Below, in pieces: positions 9,183 through 17,060 of a stretch of DNA of 64,000 nucleotides. The translations under genes and the position numbers were made by a program. The notes beneath the pieces were generated by a model that did not search any database, was not told the origin of the DNA, and saw only the letters and a list, made by a program, of their open reading frames with translations. The DNA lies in contig JAPKZO010000025.1 in the NCBI GenBank assembly GCA_026393755.1, forward strand, positions 62,001 through 126,000, given 5' to 3'. Source of the DNA: Acidobacteriota bacterium (GTDB lineage Bacteria > Acidobacteriota > Vicinamibacteria > Vicinamibacterales > JAKQTR01). How positions within the stretch are numbered: the first letter of the stretch is position 1; the number at the start of each line of letters is the position of its first letter.

Positions 9183-10817
9183 CTAAAGGTCGTTGCCCGA
9201 GTACGACAGGTTGAACGACTTGTTGCAGAGAGGGAAGTCGGGAACGATATTGTCCACCAGCGCCCGGGAGAGCGCGGGCCAGTTGAGAAATGACGGGTCG
9301 ACGATCTTGACGCGGTGCAGTCGGCCATCGTCGCCAGCCATCACCCAGTGCACGATGCAGCCGCGCCAGCCTTCGACCAGCGCGAACGCCGGTTCGTAGG
9401 GTGGCAGGGCGCTGAGCGGTACGGAGAGCGGTCCGGCGGGCAGTGATTCGAGCAGCACGTGGATCAGCCGGGCCGATTCTTTCACCTCGGCGACGCGAAT
9501 CATGGCGCGTGCGCGCACGTCGCCGGTCTGTTCGACCGGCACTTGCAGCACTAATCTGTCATACGGCGGCCGTGGATGATCGCGCCGCACATCGACGTCG
9601 ATGCCGGATCCGCGCGCCACGTACCCACGCACGCCATGATCGCGGCCTATCGTCGCATCGAGCACTCCGGCCCGATTGAGCCGATCGGTCACCAGGGAAT
9701 TCTCGAGGCAGACGTCCACGACCTCGAGAAAATCCCGCACGGACTGCGCGATCTCCTGGCGAAGCGTCGTGCCGGTGATTCCGCTCTTGCCGGGCGCCGT
9801 CCCGGCGTCGGCGGCGTCCGCGCCAGGTGCCAGCACATCGCAGGCGACGCCGCCCGCGATAACTCCGCCACGCAGCAGGCGGTTGCCGGTCAGCCGCCCA
9901 TTCAGCCGCAGCAGTCGTTCCCGGATTCGGTAGCACTGGGATTGCGCCACGGCGTAGCCGGTGTCGCTGATGATCATCCCGAAGTCGGTCACGTGGTTGT
10001 ACACGCGCTCCATCTCGAGCAGGACGGCCCGCAGGTGCGCAGCGCGAGGGGGAACGGCGACGCCTGCCGCACCTTCGACAGCCTCGCAGAACGCCAACGC
10101 GTGACCGATGGTGGTATCCCCGGAGACGCGTTCCGCCAGCACGACACCGTCTTCGGGCCGGCGTCCCTCGAACAACTTCTCGGTACCTTTATGGGTGAAG
10201 AACAGCCGCTGCTTGACGTCGATAATCGTCTCGCCGACGGCGCTGAAACGGAAGTGCCCCGGCTCGATGATGCCCGCGTGCACGGGGCCCACCGGAATCT
10301 CGTACACCCCAGGGCCTCCGACCTCCCCGAACGGAAACGCCCGGCCGTCGTCGGCAAACGCCGGCACGATGGCGTTCTTGCGCAGAGGGAAGTACTGCTC
10401 GGGCCAGAACCCGTGGCGGGTGAGGGGGCGCGGGTCGGGATGATCGAGCGGCACGATCCCCATCAGGTCCCACATTTCGCGTTCGAACCGGGATGCCGGA
10501 TAACAGCTCATTGCGCATGAGGCCACGCCCGGGTTGGCGCCATCGACGAGCGTCGTGATATGCGCAAACCAGTTCTCCCCGTGATGTGCAAAGAGGTAGT
10601 GCACGCGAAAGACGCCGTCGCGCGCGCGCCGATCCTCGGCCGCCATCAGCACCAGCGCAGCCCCGAACTCGGTCTGCAGCGCGGTTGTCACCGCCGGCAT
10701 GTCCGCGGAATCGGCCAGCGCGTGCACCTCTCTGGGGCGCGGTGTGCGGACGTCCCTCAGGGCGCAGAGTGTCGCGACGTTTCTCAGGCCGCCGACCACG
10801 TGCGTCAGTTCACTCAT
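9183..10817 (-). CDS. Hydrogenase-like large subunit (HycE/HyfG family) lacking NiFe cysteines
   Basis: A fusion of a NuoC-like N-terminal part (residues ~1-150, with YPASRFEREMWDLMGI) and a NuoD/HyfG-like large-subunit domain (VGPVHAGIIEPGHFRF, MERVYNHVTDFG). ATG 10817 overlaps the upstream gene by ATGA; the earlier in-frame ATG lies inside that gene. In active group-4 NiFe hydrogenases two CxxC pairs bind the metal site. Here the first region reads ERVSGDTTIGHALAFC (~229-244) and the C-terminal region reads NKSFNLSYSGNDL, so both pairs are absent. It therefore cannot build a normal NiFe site and fits the energy-converting hydrogenase-related (Ehr) class between hydrogenases and complex I. 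Last gene of the operon. Confidence 0.85.
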   Translation of the reverse strand: MSELTHVVGGLRNVATLCALRDVRTPRPREVHALADSADMPAVTTALQTEFGAALVLMAAEDRRARDGVFRVHYLFAHHGENWFAHITTLVDGANPGVASCAMSCYPASRFEREMWDLMGIVPLDHPDPRPLTRHGFWPEQYFPLRKNAIVPAFADDGRAFPFGEVGGPGVYEIPVGPVHAGIIEPGHFRFSAVGETIIDVKQRLFFTHKGTEKLFEGRRPEDGVVLAERVSGDTTIGHALAFCEAVEGAAGVAVPPRAAHLRAVLLEMERVYNHVTDFGMIISDTGYAVAQSQCYRIRERLLRLNGRLTGNRLLRGGVIAGGVACDVLAPGADAADAGTAPGKSGITGTTLRQEIAQSVRDFLEVVDVCLENSLVTDRLNRAGVLDATIGRDHGVRGYVARGSGIDVDVRRDHPRPPYDRLVLQVPVEQTGDVRARAMIRVAEVKESARLIHVLLESLPAGPLSVPLSALPPYEPAFALVEGWRGCIVHWVMAGDDGRLHRVKIVDPSFLNWPALSRALVDNIVPDFPLCNKSFNLSYSGNDL

Positions 10818-12283
10818 CCCGGCATCCCTTCGACGATGCGGCCGAGCAACGTCGTGACCGCGTGAGGCAGAAAGAGGCCCAGAACGACCAGCGCCGCCAC
10901 CGACACCACGATCGGCACAAGCGCCCAAGTGTCGCGTTCACCCGATACCACGCCATCGGGTGGGGTGCCATACAGCATGCGGAGCAGGTGCGAGGCGAGG
11001 CCGACGAACCCGATGCCTGCGATGACGAGTGCCACTCCCGTCTCCCAGATGTGCCCCGATAGAAATCCCGCGCGGAACAGCAGGAACTCCGAGACGAACA
11101 GACCGAACGGCGGCAGTCCCATCAACGCCATCACGCCGGCCGCGAACAGGGTGCCGGTGGCGGGCATGGTCCGCATCAGACCCCTCACATCGGCGATCTC
11201 GGTCGACCCATACCGCCCGAGAATCCGTCCAGCGAGCAGGAAACTGCTCGACTTGGCGAGCGCGTGATTGATCATGTGCAGGAGCGACGCGAACACGCCC
11301 GCCGGTCCAAATGCGAATCCCAGACAGATCAGGCCGCTGTGCTCGACGCTCGAGTAGGCGAGCAGCCGTTTGTAGCTCCGCTGGCGGACCAGGCTCAACG
11401 CGCCAATCAGCAGCGAGAACAGGCCGATGGCGAGCAGTACCTGGCTCGTGAACGCCGCGCCACCCGGCGTGGAGTCAACCACTGCCTTCCAGCGCAGAAT
11501 CGCGTATTGCGCCACCGCGAGCAGCACGCCAGACATCATCGCGGAAAGAGGGGCTGGGGCTTCCGAGTGCGCATCGGGCAGCCACGTGTGCATGGGTGCC
11601 AGACCGGCCTTGGTGCCATACCCGACGAGCAGGAAGACAAACGCCAGGCGCAAGAGGCCCGGGTCAAGCGCCGGCGCCTTGTCCATCAGGAGCGGCCAAC
11701 CCAGCGCGGTCTGCCGAAGTCCTGTGATCGTGACGAAATCAAAGTAGGCCAGCACAGTGCCGGCGAACGCCAGCGCGATGCCGACCGATCCGATTAGGAG
11801 GTACTTCCACGAGGCCTCCACCGACGCCTTCGATCGATGGAGGGGCACCAGCAGCGCCGAGGCAATGGTCGTGGCCTCGATGGCGACCCACATCAACGCC
11901 ACGCTATTGACGGTGACCGCCAGCAGCATCGCCAGCACGAACACGTTGCCATACGCCTGGAACACACGGCGCATGGCCGGGGTGTCGTGCACGGATCCCG
12001 GCGCGCCGGGCCCGAACGACAGACCAATCGCTCCCACGACGGCGACACAGCACGCGACCAGTGCCGAGAGCGCGTCCACGCGAAACAGGCGTGCTGTGCC
12101 GAGCGGCTTCGGTGGGCCGCCCATGGCGAAGGCCACCAGCGCGAACGCCGCAGAGACCGAGATCGCGCGGCCGATGCCGACAATCCAGCCGACAACGCGG
12201 CGATCACCCGCGCCGATGGCGGCCAGTACCGCCGAGAGGACGAAGGGGCCAACGAGCGCAGACAGCAGCAGGGTTTGCATCAC
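10814..12283 (-). CDS. Complex I-type proton-translocating subunit (HyfF-like)
   Basis: A ~489-aa polytopic protein of the antiporter-like NuoL/M/N (proton_antipo_M) family. It contains the conserved pattern GYGTKAGLAPMHTWLPDAH and LLAYSSVEHSGLICLG, with many hydrophobic helices throughout. In the hyf/hyc gene order it corresponds to HyfF. The predicted role is ion translocation in the membrane arm. Its stop overlaps the large-subunit start by 4 nt, and its start lies 1 nt after the HyfE-like gene, so translation is coupled. A second antiporter-like subunit is encoded upstream; no HyfD is present. Confidence 0.88.
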   Translation of the reverse strand: MMQTLLLSALVGPFVLSAVLAAIGAGDRRVVGWIVGIGRAISVSAAFALVAFAMGGPPKPLGTARLFRVDALSALVACCVAVVGAIGLSFGPGAPGSVHDTPAMRRVFQAYGNVFVLAMLLAVTVNSVALMWVAIEATTIASALLVPLHRSKASVEASWKYLLIGSVGIALAFAGTVLAYFDFVTITGLRQTALGWPLLMDKAPALDPGLLRLAFVFLLVGYGTKAGLAPMHTWLPDAHSEAPAPLSAMMSGVLLAVAQYAILRWKAVVDSTPGGAAFTSQVLLAIGLFSLLIGALSLVRQRSYKRLLAYSSVEHSGLICLGFAFGPAGVFASLLHMINHALAKSSSFLLAGRILGRYGSTEIADVRGLMRTMPATGTLFAAGVMALMGLPPFGLFVSEFLLFRAGFLSGHIWETGVALVIAGIGFVGLASHLLRMLYGTPPDGVVSGERDTWALVPIVVSVAALVVLGLFLPHAVTTLLGRIVEGMPG

Positions 12284-12284
12284 G

Positions 12285-12941
12285 TCAGTGCTTCAGCCTC
12301 TTCAGAACATCCACGTCGATGGTGTTGAACGTGTCGTGGATGTCGTACAGCACAATCTGCATCACGAGAAACCCCATCAGCGCATCGAGAAACACGCCCA
12401 GTTCCACCACCAGCGGCACCCCGTAGGTGGCGAGCACGGCGAGCAGGGCAATCCCGTTCTCCAGCATCAGAAAGCCGATCACCTGCGAAATGGCCTGCTT
12501 CCGACTGACAATCACGAACAGGCTGACAAAGATAAGGCCGATCGCGAGCGGGATGCCTGCGCGTGTCGGTGCGGCCGACAGGGCCTGCAGCGGTCGTGCG
12601 GCCGTGTAGGCGAGCAGGATCAGCAGGCCGCTGATAATCAGCGACGTCGCGGCGTTCACGATCGGTTCGCTATCGTGCGTCTGGCCGACACGGTGCGCGA
12701 GGCGCGTAAGCAGCCGTGGAATGGCCACGCCCTTGACGGCAATCATCATCGCCGCGACCCAGTACAGGTCGTGGTCATGCCCGAAGTAGGCCACCGCGGC
12801 GGTCAGCACCGCCAGTACGTTCGACTGCAACTGGAACGCGGAAATGTAGCCGCTGACGCCATGACGCCACAGGATGGCGATGGCGCAGAGCAGCACGCCA
12901 CTCGAGCCCAGCACCGCGACCTGTGAGAAGAGTCCATCCAC
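12285..12941 (-). CDS. HyfE-like membrane subunit
   Basis: A 218-aa membrane protein with about six to seven hydrophobic segments and GFLMLENGIALLAV, matching the NuoK-related core of hydrogenase-4 component E. In complex I-like machines this subunit forms part of the ion path next to the NuoH-like subunit, which is encoded immediately upstream (6-nt gap). Gene length and order agree with hyfE in group-4 complexes. Confidence 0.82.
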   Translation of the reverse strand: MDGLFSQVAVLGSSGVLLCAIAILWRHGVSGYISAFQLQSNVLAVLTAAVAYFGHDHDLYWVAAMMIAVKGVAIPRLLTRLAHRVGQTHDSEPIVNAATSLIISGLLILLAYTAARPLQALSAAPTRAGIPLAIGLIFVSLFVIVSRKQAISQVIGFLMLENGIALLAVLATYGVPLVVELGVFLDALMGFLVMQIVLYDIHDTFNTIDVDVLKRLKH

Positions 12942-12947
12942 CTGGCG

Positions 12948-13901
12948 TTACCTCAACGAAAATGACGACGTGACGGCCAGCAGGCCAAGCACAAAGGACA
13001 TCGCCAGCAGTTCGGGCACGCGAAACAGCCTGAGCTTCGCGACCCGCGTTTCAAAGATCGCCAGCAGGATCGCGAGCACCACGAGTTTCGCCAGGAGAGT
13101 GACGAACGCGATCGCGAGCGCCGACGGCGCGAGCGAGGTAGCCAGCCCCCACGGCACGAACAGGTTGGCGGCCAGCGTCAGGAACACGGTGAGTTTGAGC
13201 CACGACGCCCACTCCACCAGGGCGAGCAGGGGGCCCGAGTATTCCAAAATCATGGCCTCGTGGATCATCGTCAACTCCAAATGGGTCGCCGGGTTGTCCA
13301 CCGGCAGGCGTCCGGCCTCAGCGAGCATGACGATGAAGAGCGCCGCGAAGGCGAGAATGTGGCCCGGGCTGAGCGCAACGGTCGGGTGGGCAATCGTGCG
13401 CGCGGCGATCTCGCCGAGATTGGTCGATCCGGCGCCGAGCGCAAGCGACAGAATGGCCAGGGCGATCGCCGGTTCGCTGAGCGCGGCGATGGTCATCTCG
13501 CGGCTGCTGCCCATGCCGCCGAATGCCGTGCCCGGATCGAGGCCGCCCAGCGCGAGGGCGAACGTGCCGAGCATCAGGAGGTAGACCAGCGCAAACAGGT
13601 CGGCGACCTGGTTGAACGGCAGGGGCGTAACGAGCACGGGGACCAGTAGAGCCACCACAACCGTGCTGCCGAAGACGACGTACGGCGCCGTGCGAAACAC
13701 CCACGACGCGTTGGACGACACGACGCTCTCTTTGCCGAACAGCTTGCGCAGTTCCGCGTACGGCTGCCAGATGGGGGCACCGCGCCGGTTTTGCAGCCGG
13801 GCCTTCACCCAGCCAACGAGACCCACCAGAGCGGGCGCCACCGCGAGGCCCAGCAGCGCCTGCGCGATTTCGATCACGACACCGGTTGCATTGAACACCA
13901 C
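12948..13901 (-). CDS. NuoH-like membrane anchor subunit (HyfC/HycD family)
   Basis: A 317-aa polytopic protein of the respiratory complex I subunit 1 family. Visible hallmarks are WVKARLQNRRGAPIWQPYAELRK-type loop residues near the N-terminus (~30-52), EAGRLPVDNPATHLELTMIHEAM around 215-240 and many membrane helices. It links the hydrophilic FeS/large-subunit module to the antiporter-like subunits. It starts 12 nt after the HyfB-like gene. Confidence 0.88.
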   Translation of the reverse strand: MVFNATGVVIEIAQALLGLAVAPALVGLVGWVKARLQNRRGAPIWQPYAELRKLFGKESVVSSNASWVFRTAPYVVFGSTVVVALLVPVLVTPLPFNQVADLFALVYLLMLGTFALALGGLDPGTAFGGMGSSREMTIAALSEPAIALAILSLALGAGSTNLGEIAARTIAHPTVALSPGHILAFAALFIVMLAEAGRLPVDNPATHLELTMIHEAMILEYSGPLLALVEWASWLKLTVFLTLAANLFVPWGLATSLAPSALAIAFVTLLAKLVVLAILLAIFETRVAKLRLFRVPELLAMSFVLGLLAVTSSFSLR

Positions 13902-13913
13902 AACCTCCGCGCC

Positions 13914-15962
13914 TCAGAACCCGATTACCCAGACCAGCAGCACGACGAGCACGAACACGATGTAGCCGAGATAGGCGTTGACCGATCCCGACTGCATCCG
14001 CCGCGCCCACCCTGCCACCTGCTCCACCCCCTCAATCAGCGGGTCGTAGAGCGTTCGCTGGAACCACGGATGGATCGTCGTCTGGTACGTCATCGATTGA
14101 ATGTAGTACGGCGACTCCGGCCGCACGACGCCCACCGCCCGGTCCTCGTTGGGCCGATACAGCTGATCGAACACGCGGCGCAGCGGCTCGGCAAACGCGG
14201 TGGAGGTGTATTCCATCCTGGGCGTCTGGCCGATGCGGCCGCAGCCCCACGTGTCACCGACGCGCACCCTCGGTCGTGCCACAACGCGCACGACGATCCA
14301 GATGCCTGTCAGCGCGGCCACCAGCACGACGCCAATCGCCGCAGGCGACATCGCCGCCATGCCGTTCGGCGTGCGGAGCGTGACACCCAGGTGGAACGCC
14401 GGCGCCGTCCACGCGAGTCCCCCGAGACCGGCGAGGGCACCGGTGATGGTGGTCAGCACGGGAATCGTCGCGAACGCGAGCAACGGGCAGGAGGCGGCCA
14501 TCAGGACCATGCCGAAGCGCATCGAGCGCGGACTCTCGTGAGCGTGAGCAGCCTCGGTCGATCGCGGGATGGCGAGGCACGAGATGCCGAACGCCTTGAC
14601 AAACGTCGCAGCCGCCAGGCCGCCGGTCAACGCGAGTGCGCCGACGCCCAGGGTGAGCAGGCCGGCGATCGCGGCCTGCGAGCTGGTGACGCCGGGCAGA
14701 AACGACTGGAAGAGCAGCCATTCGCTGACGAAGCCATTAAGCGGCGGCAACGCGGCGATCGCCATCGCGCCGACCAGAAAGGTCGCCGCCGTCCATGGCG
14801 TGCGTGTGACGAGCCCGCCCATCAGGTTCATGTCGCGCGTGCCGGTCGCGTGGACGATCGAGCCGGCGCTCAGAAAGAGCGTGCCTTTGAACGCGGCGTG
14901 GTTGATCACGTGCAGAAGCGCGGCGGCCATCGCGAGCATGGCCGCGTGCGGCTGAGACAGGCTCAGAAAAAGAAATCCCGCTCCGACGCCCAGCAGCACG
15001 AGGCCGATGTTTTCCACCGTGGAGTACGCGAGCAGCTTCTTGAGATCGTCAGCCACCAGGGCGTAGAGCACGCCAGTGAGCGCCGAGGCTGCCCCGAGCA
15101 CGATGAGCAGCGTGCCCCACCACGACGGCCCGCCCCCGAGCACGTCGAGGCCGATTCGCAGGAGGCCGTAGATGCCGAGCTTCACCATGGCGGCCGACAT
15201 CAGTGCTGACACGTGGCTGGGAGCCGCTGGATGCGCGCGTGGCAGCCACACGTGAAACGGCACCATGCCGGCTTTCGACCCGAACCCGAGCAGGGCCAGC
15301 ACGAAGATCGCGTTCCGCGTGCTGGAGGATAACTGCGGCGCCGCGCTGCGCATGGCCTCGAAGGTCCAGCCGGTGACGGCGGGGTCGCCCGGGCCGAGCA
15401 GGAAGAACGCGCCCAGCAGCGCCAGCAATCCCGCGTGGGTCATCGCGAGATACCACAATCCCGCGCGCACCGACTCCTCACGATCGTGCTCGGTGACCAC
15501 CAGAAAGAACGAGCTCACCGCCATCAGTTCCCAGCAGAGCAGGAAGGTCACCGCGTTGGCCGCAGCGGCTACCAGGCTCATGCTGAGCAGGAAGGTGCCG
15601 AAATTGAACGCCATCCAGCGTGTTGAGTAGCGGTCCTCGTACGACGCGGTGTAACTTGCGGCGTAAACGCCTGCCGGGATGGCGACGCCAGAGATGAGCG
15701 CGAGGAAGAGTGCGCCCAGTCGATCGAGACGAATCATCCAGCCGCCGGCGATCGTCAGCATCGATGGGGCAGCGAGCATCAGTGAGGCGTCGGTCCACAA
15801 CACGAGACACGCCAGCGTGAGTCCCGCCGCTCCGCCCGTCACCGATCCGATCGCGGTGACCGCACGCACCAGCCGCCGGGTGGGCATCACCAGGCCGGCG
15901 GCGGCGATGCCGTAACCGGCCACCATCATCCAGAAGAGCGGGAACAGGAAGGCGGCGGTCAT
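13914..15962 (-). CDS. Antiporter-like subunit (HyfB/HycC family)
   Basis: A large (~682 aa) NuoL/N-type membrane subunit. Conserved features: FGSKAGMVPFHVWLPRAHPAAPSHVSALMS across residues ~235-265 (Lys in helix 7), LLAYSTVENIGLVLLG, HVINHAAFKGTLFL, and a C-terminal amphipathic extension ending in several hydrophobic residues. ATG 15962 is selected because it overlaps the HyfI-like stop by 4 nt and starts directly with a membrane helix; the longer upstream reading would run through the previous gene. Predicted to translocate protons or sodium. Confidence 0.87.
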   Translation of the reverse strand: MTAAFLFPLFWMMVAGYGIAAAGLVMPTRRLVRAVTAIGSVTGGAAGLTLACLVLWTDASLMLAAPSMLTIAGGWMIRLDRLGALFLALISGVAIPAGVYAASYTASYEDRYSTRWMAFNFGTFLLSMSLVAAAANAVTFLLCWELMAVSSFFLVVTEHDREESVRAGLWYLAMTHAGLLALLGAFFLLGPGDPAVTGWTFEAMRSAAPQLSSSTRNAIFVLALLGFGSKAGMVPFHVWLPRAHPAAPSHVSALMSAAMVKLGIYGLLRIGLDVLGGGPSWWGTLLIVLGAASALTGVLYALVADDLKKLLAYSTVENIGLVLLGVGAGFLFLSLSQPHAAMLAMAAALLHVINHAAFKGTLFLSAGSIVHATGTRDMNLMGGLVTRTPWTAATFLVGAMAIAALPPLNGFVSEWLLFQSFLPGVTSSQAAIAGLLTLGVGALALTGGLAAATFVKAFGISCLAIPRSTEAAHAHESPRSMRFGMVLMAASCPLLAFATIPVLTTITGALAGLGGLAWTAPAFHLGVTLRTPNGMAAMSPAAIGVVLVAALTGIWIVVRVVARPRVRVGDTWGCGRIGQTPRMEYTSTAFAEPLRRVFDQLYRPNEDRAVGVVRPESPYYIQSMTYQTTIHPWFQRTLYDPLIEGVEQVAGWARRMQSGSVNAYLGYIVFVLVVLLVWVIGF

Positions 15963-16528
15963 CGCGGGCTCGCTGAGGGACTCGCGCCGGCCAGACCGGA
16001 GGGCGCGGTCCGCGCCGGCAACTCCAGCCGGCCGAGCGCCACGAGAATGCCGCGCAGGATGTCGGCCGGTGATGGCGGACATCCTGCCACGATCACATCA
16101 ACAGGAACGACCTCAGCCACCGCGCCGACGACCGCATAACTGCCTGCGAACACGCCGCAGTCGCGTGCGCAGTCGCCGACGGCGACGACCAGTTTCGGAT
16201 CGGGTGTGGCCTCGTACGTCTTGCGGAGCGGGATTTCCATGTTGCGCGTCACCGGACCCGTGACCAGCAGAAGATCTGCATGGCGTGGCGAGGCGACAAA
16301 ATGGAGACCGAAGCGCTCGAGGTCGTAGACGGGGCCGAGCAGGCCCGAGATTTCAATTTCGCAGCCATTGCACGAGCCGGCGTCCACGTGCCGGATGCCG
16401 ACCGCCCGGCCGAGCAGCCGCTGAGATCGGGCATCGACCTGCCGGACGAGGATGATGGCATCGCAGTCGCCCTCGGGCAGCGGCTCGGTCACGGTGCCCA
16501 CGCGCCAGATCTTCTGAAACAGCTTCAT
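15959..16528 (-). CDS. NuoB-like iron-sulfur small subunit (HyfI/HycG family)
   Basis: A 189-aa soluble FeS subunit. The cluster ligands are intact: CNGCE in the segment DAGSCNGCEIEISG, then GDCARDCG and GCPPSP, i.e. the proximal [4Fe-4S] site equivalent to complex I cluster N2. Intact FeS ligands next to a large subunit without its NiFe ligands indicate the complex still transfers electrons, perhaps to a quinone or another acceptor. It overlaps the ArsR-family gene upstream and the antiporter gene downstream by 4 nt each. Confidence 0.9.
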   Translation of the reverse strand: MKLFQKIWRVGTVTEPLPEGDCDAIILVRQVDARSQRLLGRAVGIRHVDAGSCNGCEIEISGLLGPVYDLERFGLHFVASPRHADLLLVTGPVTRNMEIPLRKTYEATPDPKLVVAVGDCARDCGVFAGSYAVVGAVAEVVPVDVIVAGCPPSPADILRGILVALGRLELPARTAPSGLAGASPSASPR

Positions 16529-16875
16529 ACGATGCGGCGCACTTCTCGCCTGAGTTCCTTGAGCATCGTCTGCGTATCGACCAGCCGATTATTGAAGATC
16601 GCGCGGGCGGTGGCGAGCATGTCGTGGATGAGGGGGTCGCGAACCGCGTACCGGACCGAGGCGCCGGACTTGCTGGCCGTGACGAGGTTCTTGGCGCGCA
16701 GCACCGCAAGCTGCTGGGACACGGACGGCTGGTCGAGGCTCAGTGCCTCCTGCAGTTCCTGGACACTGCGGTCGCCGCCGCGCAGTTCCTCGAGCAGGCG
16801 GATGCGGACCGGATGGGCGAGCGCGCGGAAGAACTCCGCCTTGAAGATCTGCAGATCCGTGTTTGGCGCTCGCAT
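16525..16875 (-). CDS. ArsR-family transcriptional regulator, first gene of the Ehr-like operon
   Basis: A 116-aa winged-helix protein: ALAHPVRIRLLEELRGG, recognition helix LDQPSVSQQLAVLRAKNLV, and wing SGASVRYAVRDP. There are no cysteines, so neither the ELCxC arsenic/cadmium site nor a thiol-redox switch of the BigR/SqrR kind is present; the ligand is unknown. The gene's stop overlaps hyfI by 4 nt, making the regulator the leading cistron of the seven-gene operon. A perfect palindrome in its own promoter suggests autoregulation. Confidence 0.85.
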   Translation of the reverse strand: MRAPNTDLQIFKAEFFRALAHPVRIRLLEELRGGDRSVQELQEALSLDQPSVSQQLAVLRAKNLVTASKSGASVRYAVRDPLIHDMLATARAIFNNRLVDTQTMLKELRREVRRIV

Positions 16876-16881
16876 ATGTAG

Positions 16882-16918
16882 ATATGCATATATATCAACA
16901 ATTGCTGCCTCCGGTCAA
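16882..16918 (-). promoter_or_regulatory. Promoter and palindromic operator of the ArsR-Ehr operon
   Basis: On the minus strand TTGACC (16918-16913) is followed after 18 bp by TATATA (16894-16889). The perfect palindrome ATATGCATAT (16882-16891) overlaps the -10 and probable +1. The predicted transcript starts ~7 nt before the ATG with no Shine-Dalgarno sequence, so the regulator may be translated leaderless. Confidence 0.55.
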
Positions 16919-17007
16919 CCGGGGCGAAACGACTCCGGGAGTGACTTCTCGTCGAGGTCTCGCCGCGGCGCTACGCGCGGAGGCGGACAGCCCGGCCCCA
17001 ACAAGAA

Positions 17008-17034
17008 GGGCCCGGGGAACGAGTCCCCGGGCCC
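17008..17034 (-). terminator. Strong GC hairpin downstream of the TonB-dependent receptor gene
   Basis: GGGCCCGGGGA (17008-17018) pairs over 11 bp with TCCCCGGGCCC (17024-17034) around a 5-nt loop. On the minus strand it is followed by TTCTTGTTGG. It lies 26 bp after the receptor gene stop. Confidence 0.7.
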
Positions 17035-17060
17035 GAGCTGTTTCTGCCTGTCTGCCGCTG

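Noticed and set aside
9183-10817. Calling this an active NiFe hydrogenase large subunit matured by the hyp genes at 58-63 kb
   Set aside because: Both CxxC metal-ligand pairs are missing, so it cannot be a normal client of HypC-F.
11757-15209. Long plus-strand frames opposite the hyf-like genes
   Set aside because: Low-complexity His/Arg/Gln-rich shadows of strongly supported membrane-protein genes.
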